The notes beneath the pieces were generated by a model. The model saw nothing but the letters and a program-made list of their open reading frames with translations, was not told the DNA's origin and did no database searches. Positions 31,322 to 40,115 of a stretch of DNA of 64,000 nt are shown here, piece after piece; position 1 is the first letter of the stretch, and each line of letters opens with the position of its first letter. The DNA comes from Flexivirga oryzae (GTDB lineage Bacteria > Actinomycetota > Actinomycetes > Actinomycetales > Dermatophilaceae): the NCBI RefSeq assembly GCF_014190805.1, contig NZ_JACHVQ010000001.1, positions 1,922,001 to 1,986,000 on the forward strand, read 5' to 3'. The translations under genes and the position numbers were made by a program.

Positions 31322-33312
31322 GCACCTCCGAAACCACCTCCACCACAACGGGTCCCGACACCGGAGACGTCGTATGGCGACCGCCGGCGGACGTCCTCGA
31401 CACCAGCCGGGTCGGCGCGTTCCTGCACTGGCTGCGGGATGAGCGAGGCATCGCGCTGGCCGGCCACGACGAGCTGTGGCAGTGGTCCGTGGACGAACTC
31501 GAGCAGTTCTGGGCCGCCGTCTGGGACTTCTTCGACGTCACCGATCACGGCACCCGTGGCGCCGTCCTCGAACAACGCGTCATGCCCGGGGCGAAGTGGT
31601 TCACCGGGTCCCTGGTCAACTACGCCGAGCAGGCCCTGAAGGGGTGCGGTGACGACCAGGCACCCGCGGTGCTTGGCCGGTCGCAGACGCGCGAGGACGT
31701 CGACCTCAGCTGGGAGCAACTGCGTGATCAGGTCGGTCGCGCACGCCGCGTGCTGCGCGACCACGGCGTCGGGCCCGGCGACCGGGTCGCGGGCTACCTG
31801 CCCAACACCCCCGAAGCCGTCGTCGCCTTCCTGGCCGCCGCCGGCCTCGGCGCGATCTGGACCAGTTGCGCCATCGAGTTCGGGCCGCGCAGCGTCATCG
31901 ACCGGTTCGGGCAGGTCGAGCCCACGATCCTGCTGGTGGCCGGTGGCTACAACTACGGCGACAAGCGCGTCGACCGCAGCGCACAGATCACCGCGATCCG
32001 TGCTGAGCTTCCCAGCGTCACAACTGTTCTCGACATCGAGTACGGCGACTGGCGGGTCGGGGATGCGGCGTCGTGGCCGGACGAGCTGGCCGCGGTGACC
32101 GACCCGATCCACGCGGCGACGCCGGTGCCCTTCGACCATCCGCTCGTCGTGCTCTTCTCGTCCGGGACGACCGGCAAGCCCAAGGCGATCGTGCACGGTC
32201 ACGGCGGCATCGTCCTGGAACACCTGAAGAACCACGCCCTGTCCTGGGACCTCGGCAGCGGCGACGTGATGCTCTGGTACTCCACGACGGCCTGGATGAT
32301 GTGGAACGCCCTGGTCTCCGGGCTCCTCGTCGGCGCCACGGTCGTGACGCTGGACGGCAACCCGGCCCACCCGGACCTGACCTGGCAGTGGGACCTGGCC
32401 GAGCGGACCGGCGCGACCCTGATGGGTGCCAGCCCCGGTTTCATCATGGCCTGCCGCAGCGCCGGGATCGACCTGTCCGGGCGCGACCTGCGGGTCCGCG
32501 TCGTCGGGTCGGCCGGGTCGCCGCTGCCGCCCGAGGGCTACGGCTGGATCCGCGACCAGCTGGGTGACCACGTCCAGCTGAACGTCGGCAGCGGCGGCAC
32601 GGATGTCTGCAGCGGCCTGGTGCAGAACAACCCGCTGCTGCCGGTGCGTGCCGGCATGATCTCGGGTCGCGGGCTCGGTGTCGACGTGCACGCATTCGAC
32701 TCCGAAGGTCGCGAAATCATCGGCGAACCGGGCGAACTCGTCATCCTCTCGCCGATGCCGTCGATGCCGGTCGGTTTCTGGGGCGACGACGGGAGCCGGT
32801 TGAGGGCGACCTACTTCGACACCTACCCAGGTGTATGGCGACACGGTGACTGGATCGTCTTCGAGCCCGACGGGAGCTGCGTGGTCACCGGCCGCAGCGA
32901 CTCGACGCTCAACCGCGGCGGGGTCCGGCTCGGGACCGCCGAGTTCTACCGGGTCGTCGAGGAACTGCCGGACATCAGCGACAGCCTCGTGGTGCACCTG
33001 GAGGACCCGGCCGGTGGCAACGGAGAGCTCATCCTCTTCGTCACGACGGCACAGCCCCTGCCCGCGGACGAGCTCCGGGCCCGCGTGTCAGGAGCGCTGC
33101 GTTCGGCGTTGAGCCCTCGGCACGTGCCCGACGCCGTCGTCGAGGTCGCCTCGATCCCGCGGAACCTGACCGGCAAGAAGCTCGAGGTCCCGGTGAAGCG
33201 CATCCTGCAGGGTGCCGCCGCCTCCGACGTCGTCAGCCCCGACGCACTGGCCGACCCGGCTTCGATCGATGCCTTCGTCGCGTATGCCGCGGCACGAACG
33301 CAGGAGAGCTGA
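31318..33312 (+). CDS. acetoacetyl-CoA synthetase-family acid-CoA ligase
   Basis: 664-residue ANL-superfamily ligase of the acetoacetyl-CoA synthetase subgroup, with the long N-terminal ACAS domain (WQWSVDELEQFWAAVWDFF). The P-loop is LFSSGTTGKPKAIVHGH, and GRSDSTLNRGGVRLGTAEFYR and the catalytic lysine in NLTGKKLEVPVK are at the C-terminus. It activates a short beta-keto or related acid with ATP and CoA. It is the odd member of this operon: a second ligase besides the one at 34.3 kb. It may salvage a keto acid leaking from the side-chain step, or act on another aryl acid. Coupled to both neighbours by overlaps. Confidence 0.9.
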   Translation: MSTSETTSTTTGPDTGDVVWRPPADVLDTSRVGAFLHWLRDERGIALAGHDELWQWSVDELEQFWAAVWDFFDVTDHGTRGAVLEQRVMPGAKWFTGSLVNYAEQALKGCGDDQAPAVLGRSQTREDVDLSWEQLRDQVGRARRVLRDHGVGPGDRVAGYLPNTPEAVVAFLAAAGLGAIWTSCAIEFGPRSVIDRFGQVEPTILLVAGGYNYGDKRVDRSAQITAIRAELPSVTTVLDIEYGDWRVGDAASWPDELAAVTDPIHAATPVPFDHPLVVLFSSGTTGKPKAIVHGHGGIVLEHLKNHALSWDLGSGDVMLWYSTTAWMMWNALVSGLLVGATVVTLDGNPAHPDLTWQWDLAERTGATLMGASPGFIMACRSAGIDLSGRDLRVRVVGSAGSPLPPEGYGWIRDQLGDHVQLNVGSGGTDVCSGLVQNNPLLPVRAGMISGRGLGVDVHAFDSEGREIIGEPGELVILSPMPSMPVGFWGDDGSRLRATYFDTYPGVWRHGDWIVFEPDGSCVVTGRSDSTLNRGGVRLGTAEFYRVVEELPDISDSLVVHLEDPAGGNGELILFVTTAQPLPADELRARVSGALRSALSPRHVPDAVVEVASIPRNLTGKKLEVPVKRILQGAAASDVVSPDALADPASIDAFVAYAAARTQES

Positions 33313-34256
33313 TGCGCACCGAGCTCACCGAGATCGCCGTCGTCGGCGCCGGATCCATCGGGTGCAGCTGGGCGGCACTCGCGCTCTCCCGCGGCCTCAC
33401 GGTCCACCTGGCCGACCCGTCCGAGACGGCACGAGAGGCCGCCGCCGACGCGGTGACCGTGCGACTCGCCGATCTGCGCGCTCCCCGCGACGCGGCAGCG
33501 AAACTCGTCCTGCACGACGATGCGGCCGAGGCGGCAGCAGCAGCGGACCTGGTGATCGAGGCCGGCCCCGAACGACTCGACCTGAAGCGCGAGATGTTCG
33601 CCGCCCTCGACGCCGCTGCGGCACCCGATGTCCTGTTGGCAAGCAGCAGTTCGGGTTTCGGCCCCAGCAGCTTCCAGGACGGGTGCGCGCATCCCGAGCG
33701 GGTGCTGGTCGCTCACCCGTTCAACCCGCCGCACCTGATCCCGCTCGTCGAGGTCGTCGGCGGCGAAGCCACCGCAGAGACGGCGGTGGAGGCTGCGTTC
33801 AATGTCCTGGAGCAACTGGGTCGGCGACCCATCCGGGTCCGCGCCGAGTTGCCCGGGCACGTCGTCAACCGGCTGCAGGCCGCCTTGTGGCGCGAGGCCT
33901 ACGACCTCATCGGCCGCGGCGCGATCAGTGTCGCCGACCTCGACCTGGCCGTCTCCAACGGTCCCGGCCTGCGGTGGGCGCTACTCGGGCCCATCGCCAC
34001 CCAGCACCTGTCCGGCGGACCGGGCGGGATGGCGCATGTGCTGGAGCATCTCGGCCCGCCGATGGTCGACTGGTGGGCCGACCTGCGGGAGCCGGAGCTC
34101 ACCCCGGAGCTCACCGCGCAGCTCGTGTCGGGTGTCCGGTCCGAGCTCGCCGGCGAGGACGAAGCGGTCCGGCAGCGCCGGGACGCGGCACTGCAGGAGT
34201 TGCTGGCCCTCAAGGCTCGGCTCGGACTGGACGCCGAGAGCAGAGGTGGCCGATGA
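33312..34256 (+). CDS. 3-hydroxyacyl-CoA dehydrogenase family protein (NAD-dependent)
   Basis: 314-residue dehydrogenase with an N-terminal NAD fold (IAVVGAGSIGCSWAALALSRG) and the motif VLVAHPFNPPHLIPLVEVVGG, which includes the catalytic His. The helical C-terminus (RLQAALWREAYDLI) is of the short type also found in carnitine and gulonate dehydrogenases. In this operon it would oxidise the beta-hydroxyacyl-CoA made by the crotonase, like CouN. It shares one base with the ligase before it and overlaps the ligase after it by ATGA. Confidence 0.88.
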   Translation: MRTELTEIAVVGAGSIGCSWAALALSRGLTVHLADPSETAREAAADAVTVRLADLRAPRDAAAKLVLHDDAAEAAAAADLVIEAGPERLDLKREMFAALDAAAAPDVLLASSSSGFGPSSFQDGCAHPERVLVAHPFNPPHLIPLVEVVGGEATAETAVEAAFNVLEQLGRRPIRVRAELPGHVVNRLQAALWREAYDLIGRGAISVADLDLAVSNGPGLRWALLGPIATQHLSGGPGGMAHVLEHLGPPMVDWWADLREPELTPELTAQLVSGVRSELAGEDEAVRQRRDAALQELLALKARLGLDAESRGGR

Positions 34257-35755
34257 ACGATCAGGGGCTCGGTTCCTGGCCGCGTCGCCGCGCGCGGATG
34301 ACACCCTACAAGGCCGCCCTGGTGCAGGACGGGCGCCGGATGAGCTACCGGCAACTCGACCTGACCAGCACCCGCCTGGCACACGGTCTGCGTGCCCGCG
34401 GGGTCGGCCCTGGTGACCGGGTCGCCTTCCTCGGGCTGAACTCGATCGAGCTGGTGACCGCGATGTTCGCCACCGCGTCGCTGGGCGCAGTCTTCGTGCC
34501 GCTCAACACGCGGTTGGCGGCGCCGGAGCTGCGGTACGTGCTGGACAACAGCGAGCCGGCGACGGTGATCTGCGAGGACACCCTCGCCACCTCGGACGTC
34601 GCCGCGATGCTCGACGAGATCGGCGTGTCGACATACATTTTCAGCCGGAACGCAGGCGACGGGCTGCGCGCCCTCGAGGCCGACGACGAATCGCCGCTCG
34701 ACGACTCCGTCGGTCACGACGACCTGTTCATGATCCAGTACACCTCGGGCACCAGCGGACGACCCAAGGGTGTCCAGCTCACCCACGGGAACGTCATCTG
34801 GAACGTCATGAACCTCATGGTCGACGTCGATCTGGGCAGTGAGGAGGTTGCCCTGGTCACCGCTCCCCTGTTTCACACGGCGGCCCTGAACCAGGTCCTT
34901 TTCCCGACCATTCTCAAGGGCGGGACGGCCCTGCTCGAGGCCCGCTTCGACCCGGACCGGGCTCTTGATCTGATCGAGTCCGAAGGCGTGACACTGCTTT
35001 TCGGCGTTACCTCGATGTACCTCGCCCTGTCCGACGCGCAACGTTTCGGTGGCGCCGATCTGACGACGTTGCGCTCCGCGCTCAGCGGCGGCGCGCCGAT
35101 CCCCGAAGCACTGCTGCGCGTCTGGCTCGACCGCGGTCTGATGATCGTGCAGGGCTACGGCCTCACCGAGGCGTCGCCGGGCAGCACCATGCTGCGTGCG
35201 GCCGACGGCATCCGCAAGCTCGGATCCGCAGGAACCGCATGCTTCTTCACCGATGTCCGCGTCGTCGACGGCGCCGGCGACCCAGTCACCGGCGAGCCGG
35301 GCGAGGTCCAGGTCAGCGGCCCGAACGTCACGCCCGGGTACTGGCGCGACCCGGCCACCACCGACCGTGCCTTCTCCGACTCCTGGTTGCACACCGGCGA
35401 CCTCGCGACGGTCGACGAGGAGGGTTACCTGCGCATCGTCGGACGGCTCAAGGACATGTACATCTCCGGCGGCGAGAACGTCTACCCCGCCGAGGTCGAG
35501 AGTGCGTTGTACGAGCACCCAGACGTGATCGAGGCAGCGGTGATCGGCATACCGGACCCCACCTGGGGGGAGGTCGGGCGGGCATTCGTGGTCGCAGCGC
35601 CCGGCTCGTCCCTCGATCAGGACGGGCTCATCGCGCACCTGGACGGACGGCTGGCGCGCTACAAGCTGCCCAAGTCCGTGGTGTTCCTTGACGACCTGCC
35701 ACACAACGCGTCTGGAAAATTGATGAAATCCCAGCTCCGAGAGGTAAATCCGTGA
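34253..35755 (+). CDS. acyl/aryl-CoA ligase (AMP-forming), CouL-like
   Basis: 500-residue ANL ligase of the fatty-acid/4-coumarate type. P-loop: IQYTSGTSGRPKGVQLTHGN. A5 motif: VQGYGLTEASPG. A7-A8: WLHTGDLATVDEEGYLRIVGRLKDM. Catalytic lysine: HNASGKLMK. It would load hydroxycinnamates (coumarate, ferulate, caffeate) onto CoA. In the cou cluster of Rhodococcus this is CouL. Chain specificity cannot be read from the sequence. ATGA overlap upstream and GTGA overlap downstream. Confidence 0.9.
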   Translation: MNDQGLGSWPRRRARMTPYKAALVQDGRRMSYRQLDLTSTRLAHGLRARGVGPGDRVAFLGLNSIELVTAMFATASLGAVFVPLNTRLAAPELRYVLDNSEPATVICEDTLATSDVAAMLDEIGVSTYIFSRNAGDGLRALEADDESPLDDSVGHDDLFMIQYTSGTSGRPKGVQLTHGNVIWNVMNLMVDVDLGSEEVALVTAPLFHTAALNQVLFPTILKGGTALLEARFDPDRALDLIESEGVTLLFGVTSMYLALSDAQRFGGADLTTLRSALSGGAPIPEALLRVWLDRGLMIVQGYGLTEASPGSTMLRAADGIRKLGSAGTACFFTDVRVVDGAGDPVTGEPGEVQVSGPNVTPGYWRDPATTDRAFSDSWLHTGDLATVDEEGYLRIVGRLKDMYISGGENVYPAEVESALYEHPDVIEAAVIGIPDPTWGEVGRAFVVAAPGSSLDQDGLIAHLDGRLARYKLPKSVVFLDDLPHNASGKLMKSQLREVNP

Positions 35756-36639
35756 CCATCTACCGGCCAGCGATCGATCTCGGGGCGATCACCGCCCTCG
35801 ACGTCCACGTGCATGTCGAGGCCGACGACCACGGGCACTTCTCCCTGGACCAGGAGTTGCTCGACGCCTCCGCGGCATACTTCAAGGGCGACGCACCGCG
35901 CACCCCGACCGTCGCGGACCTCGCCGAGCGCTATCGGCGAGCGGGTATGGCGGCAGTCGTCTTCACCGTCGACGCGACGACCGCGACGGGGCATCCCGCG
36001 CTGTCCAGTGAGGACATCGCACAGCAGGCGGCGCAGCACGCGGATGTGCTGATCCCGTTCGGTTCCGTCGATCCGCTGCAGGGTGACGCGGCCGTCCAGC
36101 GAGCTCGCCGCCTGGTGGAGGAGCACGGGGTGCGGGGGTTCAAGTTCCACCCGTCGCTGCAGGGCTTCTCCCCCGACGACGAGGCGTACCGGCCGCTCTG
36201 GGCGACGTTGGAGGAGCTGGGTGTCCCGGCGCTGTTCCACACCGGACAGAACGGCATCGGCGCCGGCCTGCCGGGCGGGCGTGGCCTGAAGCTGCGCTAC
36301 TCCAACCCGTTGCTGCTCGACGATGTCGCAGCCGACTTCCCGCAGCTGACGGTCATCCTCGCGCACCCGTCGGTGCCGTGGCAGGCCGAGGCCATCTCGA
36401 TGGCGACCCACAAGGCGAACATCTTCATCGACCTGTCCGGCTGGCGGCCGAAGTACTTTCCCAAGGAGCTGGTCCACGCGGCGGGGCGGATGCTGCGCCA
36501 CAAGGTGCTCTTCGGCAGCGACTACCCGTTGCTGACGCCGGAACGCTGGATCGAGGACTTCGAGCAGCTCGGGCTCGACCCGGCGGTCCTGCCGGGGATC
36601 CTCAAGGGCAACGCCGGTAGGGTTCTCGGACTGACCTGA
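35752..36639 (+). CDS. amidohydrolase-family metal hydrolase, CouO-like
   Basis: 295-residue TIM-barrel amidohydrolase of the ACMSD group. Metal-binding positions are in ALDVHVHVE, GFKFHPSLQGFSP, ALFHTGQNG, ILAHPSVPW and LFGSDYPLL. In the cou cluster the corresponding enzyme, CouO, releases acetyl-CoA from the aryl-beta-ketoacyl-CoA, leaving the aromatic acid with two carbons fewer. The operon order hydratase, dehydrogenase, ligase, hydrolase supports that role here. It is a distant relative of the LigJ-like protein but acts on a different type of substrate. Confidence 0.85.
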   Translation: MTIYRPAIDLGAITALDVHVHVEADDHGHFSLDQELLDASAAYFKGDAPRTPTVADLAERYRRAGMAAVVFTVDATTATGHPALSSEDIAQQAAQHADVLIPFGSVDPLQGDAAVQRARRLVEEHGVRGFKFHPSLQGFSPDDEAYRPLWATLEELGVPALFHTGQNGIGAGLPGGRGLKLRYSNPLLLDDVAADFPQLTVILAHPSVPWQAEAISMATHKANIFIDLSGWRPKYFPKELVHAAGRMLRHKVLFGSDYPLLTPERWIEDFEQLGLDPAVLPGILKGNAGRVLGLT

Positions 36640-36652
36640 GGGAGGAGTGCCG

Positions 36653-37153
36653 ATGACCGAGAACCGGCCGGAACCTCCCACGCTGCTCTATCTGATCAAG
36701 CAGGTCGAACTCGCGTCCCGCGCCGGCCTGGACGAACTCACCCGGCCCGCCGGGCTGACGGCGTTGCAGTACACCGCCCTGACCGTGCTCGAACGGCATC
36801 CCGGGTTGACCGCCGCGCGCCTGGCGAGGAACTCGTTCGTGACGGCCCAGAGCATGGCCGATATGGTCACCAGCCTGTTGCGGCGTGGTCTGATCGAGCG
36901 AAATCGCGACCCGCAGGACCGCCGCCGGCTGGTCCTGTCCCTCACCGACGACGGCCACCGCGTCCTGGCCGATCTCCGGCCCGACGTCGCCGTGCTGGAG
37001 GCGCGCATGCTGGTAGAACTGCCCGCGGAATCTGCCGACGAGCTGCGGGAGCTGCTGGAGGCATGCCGCCGGGGTCTGGGCTCCCGGACCACCCACGCCC
37101 GGTCGTCGGACTCCTCGGAATGGGGTCCAGAACCAGATCATCAGGTTTCTTGA
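36653..37153 (+). CDS. MarR-family regulator, CouR-like
   Basis: 166-residue winged-HTH regulator. Recognition part: LTAARLARNSFVTAQSMADMV; wing: RNRDPQDRRRLVLSLTDDGH. CouR of the Rhodococcus cou cluster is a MarR repressor relieved by hydroxycinnamoyl-CoA; by position this one should act alike. GGAGG lies before the ATG at 36653. The palindrome TCTTGAAGA (37148-37156) covers its stop and lies in the 67-base gap before the MFS gene; it may be an operator. C-terminal 20 residues are polar and unconserved. Confidence 0.88.
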   Translation: MTENRPEPPTLLYLIKQVELASRAGLDELTRPAGLTALQYTALTVLERHPGLTAARLARNSFVTAQSMADMVTSLLRRGLIERNRDPQDRRRLVLSLTDDGHRVLADLRPDVAVLEARMLVELPAESADELRELLEACRRGLGSRTTHARSSDSSEWGPEPDHQVS

Positions 37154-37220
37154 AGATTTCTTCCGCTGAGTGAAAACAAGGTGATGCGGAGCACATCCCG
37201 GGGCTGGTTCGCTCCTCTGC

Positions 37221-38915
37221 ATGGATCAAACCGAAACCACCGCCGGCACGGCGTCCCTGCCGAAGCTGACCATCGGGACGCTGATCGCGTCGATCACCGC
37301 GTGCTTCCTGGCTCAGATCGGTGTCAGCATCCCGGCCGTCATCAACGGCTACATCAATCAGGACCTGCACCTGTCGTCGACGACGCTCACCTGGGTCTCG
37401 GACGCCTTCATGGTGCCCGTCACGCTGCTGGAGCTCTCGTTCGGCGTGGTCGGCGACCTCTTCGGTCGCAAACGACTCCTCGCCATCGGCTCGTTCCTCG
37501 TGTGCGTCGGTGGCCTGGTGTCCTTCTTCACCCCGAGCGGGAAGACCGCGATCCTGCTCACCGGCCAGGTCATCGCGGGCACCGGTGCCGCAGCCCTCTT
37601 CCCCACCTCGGTGGCGATGCTGGCCGCGGGCACCCACACGGTGAGGGACCGGGCACACGCGATCTCGGTCTGGGCGGCCGCACTGACCGCCGGCGGGTTC
37701 ATGTCACCGCTGATCGGCGGGCTGCTGGCCAGGCTCCACCACAGCGGGGGTGAATTCGCCAGCTGGCGGTTCGCGTTCCTCGCCATGGCGATCCTTGCCG
37801 TCGTCAGCATCGCCGTCACCCTCCTGTGGGCGCAGGAGTCGTCCTCACCGCACGGGCGGTCACTGGACTGGCCGGGTCAGCTCACCGTCGCGATCGGGAT
37901 CTTCGCGCTGCTGTTCGGCGTGATCCAGGGTGCGGAGGACGGTTGGGGCAGCCCGCGGGTGGTCGGCGCGTTCGTGCTGTCCGTCGTCTTCCTCATCGCG
38001 TTCGTGGTGGTCGAGCTGCGGGTCGACAAGCCGCTGATCCAGCTGCAGCTGTTCAGCAACCGGATGTTCACCGTGTCGGCCATCGTGACCGTCCTGGGTA
38101 TGTTCGCGTACCTCGGCACGGCATACGCCACCAGCATCCGGCTGTCCGCGATCCAGGAGTACACCCCGCTGAAGACCTCGATCGGCTTCATCCTGTTGAA
38201 CATCATGGGTGTGGTGCTCTTCCCGGTCAGCACCAAGATGCTGCAGAAGTTCAACCCCGGTTGGGTCCTTGCCGCCGGTATGGCGCTGATCGGCATCGGC
38301 GACATCGCGATGACCGCCATACCCGCAACACACCTGGGACTCACGGCGATCGCGCTGCCGCTGCTGGTGATCGGCGCGGGGTTCAAGATCGCCGTCACGG
38401 CCATCACCGTCGTCGCGGTCAACAGCGTGCCCACCTCGAAAGCAGGTATGGCGAGCGGCGCCACCAGCATGCTGCGTGACTTCGGGCTGACCCTCGGCCC
38501 GGCCATCGTCGGTGCGATCGCGCTCACCAGCGCGGCCAACCGGATCAGCGACAAGATCGCCGCATCCAGCTCGCTGCAGAAGTCGCTGTCGGAGTTCTAC
38601 GCGGCGCCGGGCCACGTCCCGGCTGCCCAGCGTCCGGAGGTGTCCGCAGCCGTCGCCGCCGTGAAGTCGGGCCCGCTCGGCCAGAACGCCGTGCCCTCCC
38701 AGGTGCCGGGAGCGGACGGGAAGATGCAGCCGTTCAACCCGCTGAAGGACGTGGCCTTCCACGCCCTCTCCCACGGCTACGCGCTCGGCTACCTGGTCTG
38801 TGCCATCGCGGCGCTGGTCGCGGCCGTGATCGCGGCGGTGCTGCTCGGTGGGCGCCGGCACGACCACGCGTTCGCACCCCAGGAGGAGGTCGCGCTGGCG
38901 GGCACCGACGCCTGA
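37221..38915 (+). CDS. MFS transporter, DHA2 type, CouT-like
   Basis: 564-residue, 14-helix major facilitator. FGVVGDLFGRKRLLAIGS is the loop 2-3 motif. It is a clear paralogue of the transporter at 26.9 kb: both share LTWVSDAF, TLLEL, the VNSVPTSKAGMAS/VNSVPTSRAGMAS block and PLKDVAFHALS near the end. As the last gene of the cou-type operon it probably takes up hydroxycinnamates. The long periplasmic loop before the last helices contains a Lys/Pro-rich insertion, KMQPFNPLKDV, slightly longer than in its paralogue. Confidence 0.88.
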   Translation: MDQTETTAGTASLPKLTIGTLIASITACFLAQIGVSIPAVINGYINQDLHLSSTTLTWVSDAFMVPVTLLELSFGVVGDLFGRKRLLAIGSFLVCVGGLVSFFTPSGKTAILLTGQVIAGTGAAALFPTSVAMLAAGTHTVRDRAHAISVWAAALTAGGFMSPLIGGLLARLHHSGGEFASWRFAFLAMAILAVVSIAVTLLWAQESSSPHGRSLDWPGQLTVAIGIFALLFGVIQGAEDGWGSPRVVGAFVLSVVFLIAFVVVELRVDKPLIQLQLFSNRMFTVSAIVTVLGMFAYLGTAYATSIRLSAIQEYTPLKTSIGFILLNIMGVVLFPVSTKMLQKFNPGWVLAAGMALIGIGDIAMTAIPATHLGLTAIALPLLVIGAGFKIAVTAITVVAVNSVPTSKAGMASGATSMLRDFGLTLGPAIVGAIALTSAANRISDKIAASSSLQKSLSEFYAAPGHVPAAQRPEVSAAVAAVKSGPLGQNAVPSQVPGADGKMQPFNPLKDVAFHALSHGYALGYLVCAIAALVAAVIAAVLLGGRRHDHAFAPQEEVALAGTDA

Positions 38916-38930
38916 ATGGGTGCGGGTGCG

Positions 38931-39761
38931 TCAGCCGGTGGGCTGGACGAAGTTCGCGACCAGGTCCGTCACCTCGGTCGCGAACTCGTCGAAGAAGCCG
39001 TGCCGGCCGGTCGGGTGCAGCCAGACCCGGCTGCCCGGGATGAGTTCGCCCAGCGCTGTCGCGTTCACGGCCGGCCCGAAGATGTCCTGCGCGCCGTGCA
39101 TGATCAGCGTGGGTGCGGCGATCTGCGAAAGGCGCTCCGCCGCATCGTGTTTCGCACTCACCCGTAGGTGACGACTGGCGTCACGGCGGCTCATCGCCGG
39201 GTCACCGAACAGGTAGCGGGGCACGGTTTCGTAGCCGCCGTGCTCCGCCACCCAGTCCGGTGTATAGAACAGATCGACCGTGGTGCGCAGCCGCAGGTCG
39301 CGGTCCGGACTCGCGAGCGCCAGGCGCACCTCGCGGCTGCGCTCGGTGGCAGCTCGGCCACCCGGGGTGGTGCAGGCGAGCACCAGGCTGCGGACCAGGT
39401 CGGGACGCGCGATCGCCAGCTCCTGGGCGATCCGGCCGCCCATCGACGTGCCGTAGACGCAGGCGCTCTCGACACCGAGCGCGGTGAGCACATGTGCCGC
39501 GTCGGCGGCGAACTCCCTGGTGGACCAGTCGGTTCCGTCCTCGGCGCCGGTCTGGCTCTGCAACCGGGCGGTGTCACCGGTGCCGCGGTAGTCGAAGGTG
39601 ATCGTGAAGAACCGGTCGGCGAGCAGCGGCCGGACGTGTTGCCACCACAGGTGCGAATTCGCCTGACCCTGCAGCAGGAGCAACGCGGGGGCGTCGCGCG
39701 GCCCGTCGACCTGGTGGGCGACGCGCGCACCGGTGACCCTGGTGGTCCCCTTCAGTTTCAT
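38931..39761 (-). CDS. alpha/beta-hydrolase, enol-lactonase-like
   Basis: 276-residue alpha/beta hydrolase. Nucleophile elbow VYGTSMGGRIAQELA, acid in LIMHGAQDIFGP and His in PTGRHGFFDEFA. The overall pattern is close to 3-oxoadipate enol-lactonases and aryl esterases. It converges with the MFS gene across 15 bases without a visible terminator. Its upstream region contains the first 51-bp repeat array. An ester- or lactone-hydrolysing role beside aromatic catabolism is plausible but unproven. Confidence 0.85.
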   Translation of the reverse strand: MKLKGTTRVTGARVAHQVDGPRDAPALLLLQGQANSHLWWQHVRPLLADRFFTITFDYRGTGDTARLQSQTGAEDGTDWSTREFAADAAHVLTALGVESACVYGTSMGGRIAQELAIARPDLVRSLVLACTTPGGRAATERSREVRLALASPDRDLRLRTTVDLFYTPDWVAEHGGYETVPRYLFGDPAMSRRDASRHLRVSAKHDAAERLSQIAAPTLIMHGAQDIFGPAVNATALGELIPGSRVWLHPTGRHGFFDEFATEVTDLVANFVQPTG

Positions 39762-39880
39762 GGGATCTCGATCCTTCCGGTGCTACGTGCCGCTGTGAGC
39801 CAGCAGCCGCGCGCTGCGATCCTGCCACGATGCCCTTGTCGGCGGTGGTGGGGTCGGAGGCGCGGCGCTACTCCCGCGCG
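39762..39880. other. upstream region of the alpha/beta-hydrolase gene
   Basis: This is the first part of the 354-base gap 39762-40115. It must hold the hydrolase promoter, but no clear -10 or -35 was found. The rest of the gap is the repeat array. Confidence 0.4.
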
Positions 39881-40080
39881 TACCTCCCCCCAGTGGCGAC
39901 TCCGGCACACCCCGGACCGGATTCCCGCTGATACGTCCCCCCAGTGGCGACTCCGGCACACCCCGGACCGGATTCCCGCTCACAGCTCCCCACTGGGGCG
40001 ACTCCGGCACACCCGGGACCGGAATTTCCGCTCACAGCTCCCCACTGGGGCGACTCCTGCACACCCGGACACAGTCGAGG
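39881..40080. repeat. tandem repeat, four copies of a 51-52 bp unit (array A)
   Basis: Units begin near 39881, 39932, 39983 and 40035; the last is partial. Copies 1 and 2 differ by only a few bases; copies 3 and 4 carry CCCCACTGGGG, which can fold on itself. Shared core: GCGACTCCGGCACACC and GACCGGA. The array starts 36 bases after the AAA+ gene stop. The units are directly adjacent with no spacer, unlike CRISPR. Array B at 43990 has the same period and core. Confidence 0.85.
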
Positions 40081-40115
40081 ACGCCCACCACGACTGACCG
40101 GAATCACAGCCGGCC

